Shown here one piece after another: positions 25,195-34,066 of a DNA stretch of 64,000 nucleotides. The first letter of the stretch is position 1. Each line of letters starts with the position of its first letter. Source of the stretch: Chryseobacterium panacisoli (GTDB lineage: Bacteria; Bacteroidota; Bacteroidia; Flavobacteriales; Weeksellaceae); NCBI RefSeq assembly GCF_008274625.1, contig NZ_VTRU01000002.1, forward strand, positions 310,001-374,000. The letters run 5' to 3'. The translations under genes and the position numbers were made by a program. Below the pieces are notes generated by a model. It did not search any database and was not told the DNA's origin. It worked only from the letters and a program-made list of their open reading frames with translations.

Positions 25195-25800
25195 TTAATT
25201 TGTTCCGATCAGCTGTCTTCCCCAGTTTGGCGAACTGGATGGATCATTTGATGTTTCAAATTCCTTGACTGCTTTTTGATAAAACTTGATAGCCTCTGCT
25301 TTGTTACCCTGCTTTTCAGCCATCTCAGCTTTTAAGAAAGAAAGTCTTGGATTGTTCTTTACAGTTGTTTCCGCCTTCGTCATGAAGCTTGTTGCTGTCT
25401 TTAATTCCTTTTGAGGATCTGCAGCCGTTTTTATCCTGATTTTCTGAAAATGGATAAGACCAAGAAGGATATTTACTTCTCCGTTATTCTTCTCAGAAGC
25501 AAGAGCCTGCATAGCCAGTTTTCTTGCAGATTCATTAGGCTCTCCAAGAGGGCTGTTTGGGCTGTTCTTTAAAAGGAAATTTGTTTTAAGATACAATGCT
25601 GCTGCAGCATAATAATTAGCCTGCCATTTTTCTGAAGTTTTAGCCTCTGAAAACTTAGAAAAAAGAGTATCATAGTCGTTTTCTGTTTTTGCGTTATTCA
25701 GTTGCAAAACAGATTGCTGTAAGGTTTGATCTGAAAAAAATTGGGCATTCATCAGCGAACCTGTGACGATAAAGCTCAACATTAGTAAAAGTTTATACAT
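25195..25800 (-). CDS. Secreted TPR-like protein
   Basis: This 201-residue protein has a signal peptide (1-19, ending NAQ) and helical repeats. One clear TPR-like helix pair is around residues 140-180 (RLSFLKAEMAEKQGN then KAEAIKFYQKAVKEFE). Earlier helices (ANYYAAAALYLKT, ARKLAMQALASE) fit the same fold. It probably is a periplasmic protein-interaction module, with no identifiable partner. It is a single gene with a TATATTTG promoter box 20 bases upstream. The 146-base gap on its other side, toward the T9SS gene, shows nothing coding. Confidence 0.78.
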   Translation of the reverse strand: MYKLLLMLSFIVTGSLMNAQFFSDQTLQQSVLQLNNAKTENDYDTLFSKFSEAKTSEKWQANYYAAAALYLKTNFLLKNSPNSPLGEPNESARKLAMQALASEKNNGEVNILLGLIHFQKIRIKTAADPQKELKTATSFMTKAETTVKNNPRLSFLKAEMAEKQGNKAEAIKFYQKAVKEFETSNDPSSSPNWGRQLIGTN

Positions 25801-25819
25801 AGGGGGATATTTTATAGAG

Positions 25820-25827
25820 CAAATATA
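25820..25827 (-). promoter_or_regulatory. TATATTTG -7 box of the TPR gene
   Basis: A perfect TAnnTTTG match on the minus strand, 19 bases before the ATG at 25800. Confidence 0.55.
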
Positions 25828-26009
25828 AAAAATTATTAACGTTAAATTAAAGATTTTGAGATATATTTAAAGAAAGTAATATATTGATTTTTAATATTGT
25901 ATTTTATCATTTGAGTGAAATTATACAGAGATCGTAAAGATTTTAATGATTTCGCTTAATATTTGGGGTTTAATCCTTTAAATTATTTTGAAAATACATC
26001 TATAAAAGT

Positions 26010-26043
26010 AAAATCAGAATAGAAAACGTTCTATTCTGATTTT
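26010..26043 (-). terminator. Terminator after the MFS gene
   Basis: A perfect 15-bp stem (AAAATCAGAATAGAA with its complement) and four-base loop, about 60 bases past the MFS stop. The rest of the 300-base gap (25828-26009) is very AT-rich and shows no gene. Confidence 0.82.
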
Positions 26044-26103
26044 AAGTATTTCGGATTATGATTTTTGCTTTATAAAATTTGAAATGGATTGAGAAATAAT
26101 AAG

Positions 26104-27339
26104 TTAATATTGCATTTTTCTTAGCTTAGGATTGGTGCTTCCTACAAGTAAAGCCACGAGAACAGTCATACATCCTCCAAATACTACAGAGCGTACAACA
26201 CCCAGTAATTTAGCCATAACACCACTTTCAAATTGTCCCATTTCATTGCTGGACATAATGAAGATTGAGTTTACACTGAGAACACGTCCTCTTATATGAT
26301 CGGGGGTTTTTAACTGTACAATGGTACCTCGTATAACCACTGAGATTCCATCAAGCATTCCGCTCATCACAAGGAACATGAAAGACAGCCAATACAACTT
26401 GGATAAACCAAACCCAATAATACAAAGTCCGAATCCGGTAACAACAGCAAGAAGTATTTTTCCCTGATTTTTTCGAAGAGGAACAATGGATAAAATAGTA
26501 ATGATACACATTGAACCGATATCAGATGCTGCATTCAGCAATCCGAAACCTTCAGCCCCTGAATTTAAAATATCAGTAGCAAATACCGGGATCATAGCCA
26601 CTGCACCTCCAAAAAGTACGGCAAACATATCAAGACACAACGCTCCCAGAATCTCTTTGGTTTTAAAAATATAAGAAATCCCTTCTCGCATACTTTCCAC
26701 AACATTTACTGTTTCTTTCTTGTATTCTGAATATTGTTTATGAAGCTGCCAGAAAAATAGTGAAGCAACAAATATTAATGCCAGAATAGCGACCAATGTC
26801 CATTTTACTCCTATAAACCCAATAAGAATACCGCCTACCGCATGCCCACACACAGAAGATATAAGAAATGTGGCCTGGTTCAGAGTAACTGCGTTGGGAA
26901 GGTTTTCTTTCTTAACTATTTTAGGAATCATGGAAGGAACAATAGGACCAATAAATGCCCTTGCTATTCCGGTAAAAAAAATAACTCCATAAATATAATA
27001 GGTGATCTGATGCCCTGTAAAATGCATCTCTACATCAAGGAATGCAGGAACCAGAAGAAGCCCGATCAGGAAAATGTAAGCATAATTACAGATGAGAAGC
27101 AGTCTCTTTTTCTCATTCATATCAATAACGTGCCCGGCATACAACGCACAGCTTACAGCAGGAATTACCTCCGACAGCCCGATAAGGCCTATTGAAAAAG
27201 GATCTTTTGTTAATTGATACACCCACCATCCTAATAAAGTGGCCAGCATTCTGAAAGCTAAAACAATAAAAAATCTCCCGGTGAGAAGATTTCTGAACTC
27301 AACATTTTGTAATGTTTGTAACGGGGTAAAGGAAATCAT
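26104..27339 (-). CDS. MFS transporter (drug/siderophore-exporter-like)
   Basis: This 411-residue protein has 12 predicted membrane helices of the major facilitator superfamily. A basic loop between helices 2 and 3 (DMNEKKRLLL) and the helix-rich ARAFIGPIVPSMIPKIV segment near residue 130 resemble the EntS/DHA3-type exporters. These expel siderophores or drugs, but the substrate here is unknown. ATG at 27339 is preferred to a TTG two codons upstream. It is a single gene between two terminators, with no regulator adjacent. Confidence 0.85.
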   Translation of the reverse strand: MISFTPLQTLQNVEFRNLLTGRFFIVLAFRMLATLLGWWVYQLTKDPFSIGLIGLSEVIPAVSCALYAGHVIDMNEKKRLLLICNYAYIFLIGLLLVPAFLDVEMHFTGHQITYYIYGVIFFTGIARAFIGPIVPSMIPKIVKKENLPNAVTLNQATFLISSVCGHAVGGILIGFIGVKWTLVAILALIFVASLFFWQLHKQYSEYKKETVNVVESMREGISYIFKTKEILGALCLDMFAVLFGGAVAMIPVFATDILNSGAEGFGLLNAASDIGSMCIITILSIVPLRKNQGKILLAVVTGFGLCIIGFGLSKLYWLSFMFLVMSGMLDGISVVIRGTIVQLKTPDHIRGRVLSVNSIFIMSSNEMGQFESGVMAKLLGVVRSVVFGGCMTVLVALLVGSTNPKLRKMQY

Positions 27340-27346
27340 GAACAAA

Positions 27347-27376
27347 AATAGCCCTAAAAATCTATTTAGGACTATT
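27347..27376 (-). terminator. Terminator after the small lipoprotein gene
   Basis: A 12-bp stem with one wobble pair (AATAGCCCTAAA against its complement) and a six-base loop, followed on the minus strand by TTTTTG. It ends just before the MFS start. Confidence 0.7.
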
Positions 27377-27431
27377 CATATGTTGATTTTTAAAAGATAT
27401 ATTAAATATATCCTGAAAGATAAAATCTATT

Positions 27432-27794
27432 TTAGTCTGCTCTTGAAGAGCTGATTACGATTGCAGCAACACCTGCAGCCCCAATAAGAGTAGCGCCGGC
27501 AGCAATTCTTGCCTTTCTTCTGTCTTTTACAGCCGCTACATTTGATTTAGGGATCACTACCTCTGTACTGTCTTTTTTACCCGCTGTACCTACAAGGTTA
27601 TTACCAACAACGTTTCTGAATAAGATGGTCTGTTTCGGAGAGCCGTCTCTCATAGTTACTTTGTATACCTTTCCGGCTTCAAGATTGGAGTAATTGTTTT
27701 TTGAAATATCTTCGCTGTATTTTGTAGTAGCACAAGATGTAATAACAAATAAAGATGTTAGTAAAGACGATTTCAACAGTACAGATGCTTTCAT
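27432..27794 (-). CDS. Small lipoprotein
   Basis: This 120-residue protein has a signal peptide ending in a lipobox (VITSC, Cys about residue 21), then a short beta-rich domain (KVYKVTMRDGSPKQTILFRNVVG) and a C-terminal basic patch followed by a Gly/Ala-rich hydrophobic segment (about 97-115). The C-terminal segment could insert in or lie on a membrane. The function is unknown. A TAAATTTG box 18 bases upstream supports the start. Confidence 0.75.
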   Translation of the reverse strand: MKASVLLKSSLLTSLFVITSCATTKYSEDISKNNYSNLEAGKVYKVTMRDGSPKQTILFRNVVGNNLVGTAGKKDSTEVVIPKSNVAAVKDRRKARIAAGATLIGAAGVAAIVISSSRAD

Positions 27795-27812
27795 TATTTT
27801 CTTTTAGTTTTT

Positions 27813-27820
27813 CAAATTTA
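27813..27820 (-). promoter_or_regulatory. TAAATTTG -7 box of the small lipoprotein gene
   Basis: A perfect TAnnTTTG match on the minus strand, 18 bases before the ATG at 27794. Confidence 0.5.
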
Positions 27821-27863
27821 TAATTTTTTTCGAATATACGTTTTTGGAATTGAAAAAATGTGA

Positions 27864-29363
27864 TTAATTTTTGTAAATTTCTAAGAGATCTGCAATGTTT
27901 CGGTCATTGGCCAATCTCGGAGTCTTATTTTGGCCTCCTAATTTCCCCTGAGATTTAGCATATTCCTGAAAGGCATTCTTTTTTAGGGTGGTGATATGCA
28001 GCTTCTGTAAAATATTCCCGGAAATAAGATCATCATAATAGGTATTTCTTGCTCTCAACTGCAAATCCAGCTCATCTCTGAATGCTTCTAAATGCTCTGG
28101 TTCCTTTTCAAATTCAATCAGCCATTCGTGATAAGGAAGTCCTTCGCCAGGATTTACCTGTGGGGCAAGATGGAATTCTGTAATCTGTGCCGGATGTTTT
28201 TCAAGAGTAGCCTTCATTGCTTCCTCCACCTCAAAAGCAATCACGTGTTCTCCGAATGCCGAAGTAAAATGCTTGGTTCTGCCGCTTACCAGAACCCTGT
28301 AAGGATCTTTGCTGATAAATCTTACAACATCTCCGATAGAATAAGCCCAAAGTCCGGAATTGGTGGTAAGGATCAGGGCATAATCTTTATGAAGCTCAGT
28401 TTCCTTTAACGTTAATCTTCTTGCCCCCGGCTTACCATATTCTTCCAAAGGAATAAATTCATAAAAAATTCCATGATTGGTCAAAAGCAGAAGACCTTCT
28501 TTTGTATAATCATCCTGAAAAGCAAAAAAGCCTTCAGAAGCAGGAAACGTCTGGATAATATCTACCTTTTCTCCCAGGAGATCTTCCATTTTATCCCGGT
28601 ATGGTTCGTAATTGACACCTCCGGTAACAATAAGCTGCAGATTAGGAAAAAGCTGTTTGATTTTTTTGCCATGTTTCTCTGTTAATTTCTCAAAATACAT
28701 GATCAGCCAGGGGGGAATTCCTGAGATCAGGGTCATATTTTCACGTTCCGTTTCTTCAATAATTTTATCTACTTTGGCTTCCCAGTCTTCCATGATATTG
28801 GTTTCCCAGCTTGGCAGACGGTTTTTTTGCAGATAATTTGGGATATGGTGTGCTACAATACCGGATAATCTTCCTGTTTTTATTCCAAAAATCTCCTCCA
28901 GTTCAGGGCTTCCCTGCAGAAAAATCATTTTTCCGTTCACAAAGTCAGCATTATTTTTTTTACTGATATAATGAAATAAGGCGCTTTGGGCACCGGCAAC
29001 CTGAAGCGGCATTCCTTCTTTAGAAATAGGGATATATTTAGATCCGGAAGTTGTTCCCGAAGTTTTGGCAAAATATTCAGGCGTTTCTGTCCATAAAATA
29101 TTGGCCTGTCCCTTTTTTACCCTTTCTATATAAGGTTTAAGATCTTCATAATCTGCAACGGGTACTCTTTCCTGAAAATCTTTCACAGAACGGATGCTTT
29201 CAAAATCATGTTCCCGGCCAAAAAGTGTTTTTTGAGCTGTGCTGACTAGAGAAAGCAATAATTCCTCCTGGCTTTTCTCTGCATTTTTTTTGAATTCCTC
29301 TGCTTTCTGAACATGTTTCTTTGCCCAGATCAGCGCTGCATTTTTCTTGAAGAAGTTTAACAT
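27864..29363 (-). CDS. GH3-family (auxin-responsive-type) acyl-adenylating protein
   Basis: This 499-residue protein is of the GH3 family, part of the firefly-luciferase-like acyl-adenylate-forming superfamily. The ATP-binding signature TSGTTSGSKY is at residues 101-110, FPASEGFFAFQ near 276-286 and TTNSGLWAYSIGDVVRF near 333-349. Plant GH3 proteins join amino acids to acidic hormones. Bacterial members are common in Bacteroidota, but their substrates are largely unknown. The motifs are intact, so it should be active, presumably joining an unidentified acid to an amine. It is a single gene with a promoter box 4 bases before the ATG; no biosynthetic partner is adjacent. Confidence 0.92.
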   Translation of the reverse strand: MLNFFKKNAALIWAKKHVQKAEEFKKNAEKSQEELLLSLVSTAQKTLFGREHDFESIRSVKDFQERVPVADYEDLKPYIERVKKGQANILWTETPEYFAKTSGTTSGSKYIPISKEGMPLQVAGAQSALFHYISKKNNADFVNGKMIFLQGSPELEEIFGIKTGRLSGIVAHHIPNYLQKNRLPSWETNIMEDWEAKVDKIIEETERENMTLISGIPPWLIMYFEKLTEKHGKKIKQLFPNLQLIVTGGVNYEPYRDKMEDLLGEKVDIIQTFPASEGFFAFQDDYTKEGLLLLTNHGIFYEFIPLEEYGKPGARRLTLKETELHKDYALILTTNSGLWAYSIGDVVRFISKDPYRVLVSGRTKHFTSAFGEHVIAFEVEEAMKATLEKHPAQITEFHLAPQVNPGEGLPYHEWLIEFEKEPEHLEAFRDELDLQLRARNTYYDDLISGNILQKLHITTLKKNAFQEYAKSQGKLGGQNKTPRLANDRNIADLLEIYKN

Positions 29364-29367
29364 GGTT

Positions 29368-29375
29368 CAAATTTA
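29368..29375 (-). promoter_or_regulatory. TAAATTTG -7 box of the GH3 gene
   Basis: A perfect TAnnTTTG match on the minus strand ending 4 bases before the ATG at 29363; a near-leaderless transcript is implied. Confidence 0.6.
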
Positions 29376-29427
29376 TAAATAAGTAGAGAATATGGAATCA
29401 TTTTTTACAAAGCTTCACATAAAAAAA

Positions 29428-29449
29428 CCGATGGAACAAGTTCCACCGG
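29428..29449 (-). terminator. Terminator after the KKDGTPDKRYK-repeat gene
   Basis: A 10-bp stem with one mismatch (CCG-TGGAAC against its complement) and a two-base loop, followed on the minus strand by seven T. Confidence 0.82.
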
Positions 29450-29498
29450 CTTTTCGAAATTTGATTATGAAAATAACAACTATATGTTAATGTTATGC

Positions 29499-29792
29499 TT
29501 ATTTGTTCACTTTGTACCTTTTATCAGGAGTGCCATCTTTTTTCAGGTGCTTGTTTTCTTTATATCTCTTATCAGGAGTACCGTCTTTTTTCATTTTGGC
29601 AGCCGGTGGTGCAGGCTTCACTGCTTTTGCATCCATGGCTGGTTTTGCAGCTTTTACTTCTGCAGGTTTAGTGGCTTTCACTGTAGTTTTTACAGGTGCA
29701 TGAGCCTGAGTGGTTGTAGCGGGAGCGGTCTGCTGGGCAGTTGCAAGTCCTAACCCGAGGATCAATGACATTGCAGATAATAATTTTTTCAT
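29499..29792 (-). CDS. Small exported Ala/Lys-rich protein with C-terminal repeats
   Basis: This 97-residue protein has a signal peptide (1-19), a low-complexity middle rich in Ala, Pro, Lys and Thr (about 20-66), and two C-terminal copies of KKDGTPDKRYK spaced 16 residues apart. The very basic, disordered composition suggests a periplasmic or surface-bound protein that contacts acidic polymers, which is inference. No known domain was recognised. It is a single gene, with a terminator about 50 bases downstream. Confidence 0.75.
   Translation of the reverse strand: MKKLLSAMSLILGLGLATAQQTAPATTTQAHAPVKTTVKATKPAEVKAAKPAMDAKAVKPAPPAAKMKKDGTPDKRYKENKHLKKDGTPDKRYKVNK
29515..29593 (-). repeat. Two copies of a 31-base unit, 48-base period
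   Basis: Units at 29515-29545 and 29563-29593 share most bases and encode the two KKDGTPDKRYK motifs. The 48-base period equals 16 codons, so the duplication keeps the reading frame. Confidence 0.75.
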
Positions 29793-29920
29793 AAGAATAT
29801 TTTGTTTGTTTTTGTTGAATAAAGATATACAAAAAGCAGGCTAAAAAAATTGGATTCTTAAACTTAACTAAAGTTTATTACTGCTTAAAAAAAAATTAAA
29901 ACCCTTCATTTACAATAGAA

Positions 29921-29948
29921 AAGCCTGTCTTCAGATGAAAACAGGCTT
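29921..29948 (-). terminator. Terminator after the 29975-30370 gene
   Basis: A 12-bp stem with one mismatch (AAGCCTGTCTTC against its complement) and a four-base loop, followed on the minus strand by TTTTCTATTG. Confidence 0.78.
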
Positions 29949-29974
29949 GCAATAATATATAAATAGACAGGAGG

Positions 29975-30370
29975 CTAGCGCGTACAGTTGGCTGTCCACG
30001 TTTTACCATCCTTTGCGAATAGAATTTTTAACGTATTATTGTCAATTCTGATATAAGAGGTTGCTGTAGAACCAATCATAACAAGAGTATGATCTCCTTC
30101 CTGGTTAAACTCTATTCCGTTAAGATCCGGAATGCTGTTTGAGAAAGCGAAATTATACTTGGTGCCGCTGGCAATCTTCGTTACAAAAACACTTCCGTTA
30201 TCTGTGCTTATATTCGTAGATCCACCATCGTTATAAGAAACACTGCCTTTGTATGTTCCCGCAAAGAATTCATTGTTTACCGGGTCATCATCCTTACTGC
30301 ACGACGAAAAAGATAATGCTGTAAATACTACCAGCATCATAACGCTTAAGATTTTAATTGCTTTTTTCAT
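29975..30370 (-). CDS. Small lipoprotein, unknown function
   Basis: This 131-residue protein has a signal peptide ending at a lipobox (SFSSC, Cys about 23) followed by SKDDDP, the acidic post-Cys context typical of surface-exposed Bacteroidota lipoproteins. The remaining beta-rich domain (FFAGTYKGSVSYNDGG and onward) resembles a small lipocalin-like or calycin-like barrel, but I cannot assign a family. ATG at 30370 is preferred over an in-frame start 13 codons earlier, since it places the signal peptide at the N-terminus. The divergent mfd gene starts about 250 bases away. Confidence 0.75.
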   Translation of the reverse strand: MKKAIKILSVMMLVVFTALSFSSCSKDDDPVNNEFFAGTYKGSVSYNDGGSTNISTDNGSVFVTKIASGTKYNFAFSNSIPDLNGIEFNQEGDHTLVMIGSTATSYIRIDNNTLKILFAKDGKTWTANCTR

Positions 30371-30544
30371 AATACCTAAATGTTTGGTTAGGATTGAAAT
30401 GCCAAACACTATGCCATGGAGAAATAATTGGTTTTTTTTAACGGGTTCTTAAATAAATTTGTAAAAAATTAAGATTTATTATGCTAAGTCATTCATTTTA
30501 AATCTGAAAGTCTTTAGTTTTTCAATGAAACAAAAAAATATCCG

Positions 30545-30552
30545 TACCTTTG
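30545..30552 (+). promoter_or_regulatory. TACCTTTG -7 box upstream of mfd
   Basis: A perfect TAnnTTTG match 64 bases upstream of the mfd ATG. A hairpin lies between the two. Confidence 0.6.
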
Positions 30553-30564
30553 TATTATCATAAA

Positions 30565-30594
30565 CGATTTCGGAAAACTCCCGAAATCGCTTTT
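30565..30594 (+). terminator. Terminator-like hairpin in the mfd leader
   Basis: A perfect 9-bp stem (CGATTTCGG, complement CCGAAATCG) with a seven-base loop followed by C and four T. It sits between the promoter box and the mfd ATG. The upstream gene is divergent, so the hairpin cannot serve that gene. Attenuation or mRNA protection is possible. Confidence 0.55.
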
Positions 30595-30616
30595 GTCGTT
30601 TATACCATTACTATTT

Positions 30617-33600
30617 ATGCAATTAAAATCCATCAACGAAAAGTTTCTTCCAGATCTGATGCAGAAAGAGTTCGGGAAAGAAATTTTCACCCAGTTAGAA
30701 AGCAGCCAGCATATTGCCGTAAAGGGAAGTGCAGGGTCTTCAGTTTCTATTTTTGTGGCTGAGCTTTTTTTAGCTCAAAAGAAAAATATTCTTTATCTGG
30801 TAGATGATAAGGAGGATGCATTGTATGCCAATACAGAGATGGAAGACCTTCTTGGTAAAGATAAAGTGCTGTATTTCCCAGCCACTCATCTTGAACCTTA
30901 TCAGGTGGAAAAAACACAAAATGCCAATCTGGTTTTAAGAACTGAAGTTTTAAATAAAATCAATTCCGGGAGATCTCCGAAAGTCATTGTGGCCTATGCC
31001 GGAGCTTTATCTGAAAAGGTGCTGAAAAAAGAAGATTTTAAAGCGATCTCTCATCATATAAAAGTAGGAGATCAGCTGGACTTTGATTTTGTAGACGAAC
31101 TGCTCACCCATTACCATTTCCAACAGGCCGATTTTGTTTCAGAGCCGGGAGAGTTTTCTGTAAGAGGAGGAATTGTAGATGTATTTTCTTATTCATACGA
31201 AAAGCCATACAGGATTACATTCTTTGGTAATGAAGTGGAAAGCATTAAAACTTTTGATATTGAAACCCAGCTTTCGGTAGATAAAGTAAAGGATTTTCAA
31301 CTGGTTTCCAATATGAACTTTTCTGTGACAGGAAGCAGAGTCTCATTACTACAGTTATTACCAGATCAAAGTTTTGTGGTTTCTAAAAATGGAATGATAG
31401 GAATGCAGAAGATCAGAACATTCTATGAAAAGTCTCTCGAGAAATATGATGCTTTAAGTAAAGATATTGCACACAGAACCCCTCAGGAGCTTTTTATTTC
31501 TGATCAGGAGTTTTTATTTGATTATAAAAAATTCAGAACAGTTGATTTTGGCGGATCAATGATTGAAGGGTTGAAGGAAATTACCGAAGTTAAAATGGAG
31601 CAGCTTCCACAGCCGTCTTTCCATAAGAACTTTGAACTGCTGATTGAAGATATCGAAGAAAAACAGAACAGCGGATTTGATACATGGATTTCCTTTTCAA
31701 CAGAAAAGCAGAAAGAAAGACTTGAGTCTATTTTTGAAGAACTTGAACATGAACTTCCTTTTAAAAGTTTTAAATCTGAACTGCATGAAGGATTTGTAGA
31801 CAACGGACATAAGCTTCTGGTTTACACAGACCATCAGATCTTTGACCGCTATCAGAGATATAAAGCCAAAAATACTTTTGCCAAATCAGAACAGCTTACC
31901 CTGAAAGACCTGATGTCTTTGAAAATCGGGGATTATATTGCCCATATTGATCACGGGATCGGAAAATTTATGGGACTGGTAAAAGTAAATAATGATGGTA
32001 AGATTCAGGAATGTTTTAAGCTGACTTATAAAAACGGAGACTTATTATATGTAAGTATTCACTCCCTGCATAAGATTTCGAAATACAACGGACCGGATGG
32101 AAGAGAGATTGTGTTGAGCAAACTTGGCTCCCCGACTTGGAAATCGTTGAAACAAAAAACGAAAGCGAAGGTAAAACAAATTGCCTTTGATCTTATTCAG
32201 TTATATGCACAGCGAAAAACGGCAAAAGGTTTTGCTTATACGCCGGATTCTTATCTTCAGAATGAACTGGAGGCAAGCTTTATCTATGAAGATACTCCGG
32301 ATCAGGAAAAAGCAACAGTAGATGTAAAGAAAGATATGGAAGCTGATACCGTTATGGATAGGCTGGTGTGTGGTGACGTAGGTTTCGGTAAAACAGAAGT
32401 TGCAATACGTGCAGCATTTAAAGCGGCCACAGACGGTAAACAGGTTGCCATTTTGGTTCCCACAACCATTCTTGCTTTTCAGCATTACAGAAGTTTTAAA
32501 GAAAGACTTAAAGATTTCCCTGTAAATGTTGGTTATATAAACCGATTCAGAACCGCAAAACAAAAATCAGAAACCTTAGAGGCTTTAAAGAATGGAAAAG
32601 TTGATATTATCATTGGAACACACCAGCTGGTAAGCAGTTCTGTGAAGTTTAAAGACCTGGGTCTGCTGATTATTGATGAAGAACATAAGTTTGGTGTCTC
32701 AGTAAAGGATAAGCTGAAAACACTTAAAAGTAATGTTGATACGCTTACCCTTACAGCGACTCCTATTCCAAGGACTTTACAGTTTTCATTAATGGCGGCC
32801 AGGGATTTATCTGTTATCAAAACACCACCACCTAACAGGCAGCCTGTAGATACGCAATTGATCGGGTTCAATGAAGAGATTCTTCGTGATGCTGTTTCTT
32901 ATGAGCTTCAGAGGGATGGCCAGGTTTATTTCATTAATAACAGAATAGAAAACCTGAAAGATATTGCCGGACTTATTCAGAGGCTGGTGCCGGATGCAAG
33001 AGTGATCACAGGACATGGGCAGATGGAAGGAAAGCAGCTGGAGAAGAATGTACTGGATTTTATGGAAGGGAAATATGATGTTCTTGTGTCCACAACCATT
33101 GTAGAAAGTGGTGTGGATGTCCCGAATGCCAATACCATTTTCATCAATGATGCACAGCGGTTTGGTATGGCGGATCTGCATCAGATGAGAGGAAGGGTAG
33201 GACGTAGTAACAGAAAGGCATTCTGTTATCTGATCACCCCTCCTTATGATATGATGACTTCCGATGCCAGAAAACGCCTGGAAGCTATTGAACAGTTTTC
33301 CGATCTGGGAAGTGGTTTCCAGATTGCAATGAAAGACCTTGAGATCCGCGGTGCCGGTGATCTTCTGGGTGCTGAACAAAGCGGGTTCATCAATGAAATG
33401 GGGTTTGAAACGTATCAGAAACTAATGCAGGAAGCGTTGGAAGAGCTGAAAGATGATGCTGACTTTGAAAGTCTGTTTGAAAATGAGGAAGACAGACAAA
33501 AGCTTTTCAAATCTGTAAAAGATGTCAATATCGATACTGATCTGGAGCTGATGTTACCCGATTTCTATATTTCCAATACTGAAGAAAGACTGATGCTGTA

Positions 33601-33985
33601 CCAGAAAATTGCTGAAATTAACAATGAGACGGATCTTCATAAGTTTGAACTTGAACTGATTGATCGTTTTGGAGCATTACCGAAAGAAGCTGTGAATCTG
33701 TTGAAAAGCGTTTCTCTTAAGTGGCTTGCCGCAGATATAGGATTTGAGAAGATTGTTATGAAAAATGGAGTGTTCTTGGGATACTTTCCGGGAAATCCTC
33801 AGGATAAGTTCTATCAGACGGATAGATTCAGACATATTATTAATTATCTCACCCGAAATCCTACTGAAGCCCAGCTTAAAGAGAAGCCTGGGAAAGAAGG
33901 TAATCAGCTGATGATGAGGAAGGAAAGGGTGAAAAATGTTGATGAGGTTAATATATTACTTAAAGCTATTATTGAACATAATTAA
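30617..33985 (+). CDS. mfd: Transcription-repair coupling factor
   Basis: This 1122-residue protein recognises RNA polymerase stalled at DNA damage, removes it and recruits UvrA. The domain order is standard: UvrB-like N-terminal region (about 1-330), CarD-like RNA polymerase-interacting domain (IGDYIAHIDHGIGKF near 436-450), then a RecG-type helicase with Walker A GDVGFGKTE (about 584-592), DEEH (about 688) and TATPIPRTL (about 713), and a C-terminal TRCF domain. ATG at 30617 is chosen over an upstream in-frame TTG because MQLKSINEK starts the conserved region. Confidence 0.97.
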   Translation: MQLKSINEKFLPDLMQKEFGKEIFTQLESSQHIAVKGSAGSSVSIFVAELFLAQKKNILYLVDDKEDALYANTEMEDLLGKDKVLYFPATHLEPYQVEKTQNANLVLRTEVLNKINSGRSPKVIVAYAGALSEKVLKKEDFKAISHHIKVGDQLDFDFVDELLTHYHFQQADFVSEPGEFSVRGGIVDVFSYSYEKPYRITFFGNEVESIKTFDIETQLSVDKVKDFQLVSNMNFSVTGSRVSLLQLLPDQSFVVSKNGMIGMQKIRTFYEKSLEKYDALSKDIAHRTPQELFISDQEFLFDYKKFRTVDFGGSMIEGLKEITEVKMEQLPQPSFHKNFELLIEDIEEKQNSGFDTWISFSTEKQKERLESIFEELEHELPFKSFKSELHEGFVDNGHKLLVYTDHQIFDRYQRYKAKNTFAKSEQLTLKDLMSLKIGDYIAHIDHGIGKFMGLVKVNNDGKIQECFKLTYKNGDLLYVSIHSLHKISKYNGPDGREIVLSKLGSPTWKSLKQKTKAKVKQIAFDLIQLYAQRKTAKGFAYTPDSYLQNELEASFIYEDTPDQEKATVDVKKDMEADTVMDRLVCGDVGFGKTEVAIRAAFKAATDGKQVAILVPTTILAFQHYRSFKERLKDFPVNVGYINRFRTAKQKSETLEALKNGKVDIIIGTHQLVSSSVKFKDLGLLIIDEEHKFGVSVKDKLKTLKSNVDTLTLTATPIPRTLQFSLMAARDLSVIKTPPPNRQPVDTQLIGFNEEILRDAVSYELQRDGQVYFINNRIENLKDIAGLIQRLVPDARVITGHGQMEGKQLEKNVLDFMEGKYDVLVSTTIVESGVDVPNANTIFINDAQRFGMADLHQMRGRVGRSNRKAFCYLITPPYDMMTSDARKRLEAIEQFSDLGSGFQIAMKDLEIRGAGDLLGAEQSGFINEMGFETYQKLMQEALEELKDDADFESLFENEEDRQKLFKSVKDVNIDTDLELMLPDFYISNTEERLMLYQKIAEINNETDLHKFELELIDRFGALPKEAVNLLKSVSLKWLAADIGFEKIVMKNGVFLGYFPGNPQDKFYQTDRFRHIINYLTRNPTEAQLKEKPGKEGNQLMMRKERVKNVDEVNILLKAIIEHN

Positions 33986-34030
33986 ATTATAAGATTTGTT
34001 TATTGTAAACAAATCTGTAAAAGATGTAAA

Positions 34031-34066
34031 AAGCGTATAAAAATTTCAAATTTTTATACGCTTTTT
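34031..34066 (+). terminator. mfd terminator
   Basis: A perfect 16-bp stem (AAGCGTATAAAAATTT with its complement) and a one-base centre, followed by four more T. It is 45 bases past the mfd stop. Confidence 0.92.

Noticed and set aside
29499..29753. Long plus-strand frames opposite the KKDGTPDKRYK-repeat gene
   Set aside because: They are antisense to a Lys/Ala-rich gene and give Phe/Cys-rich translations, the usual product of reading a biased gene backwards.
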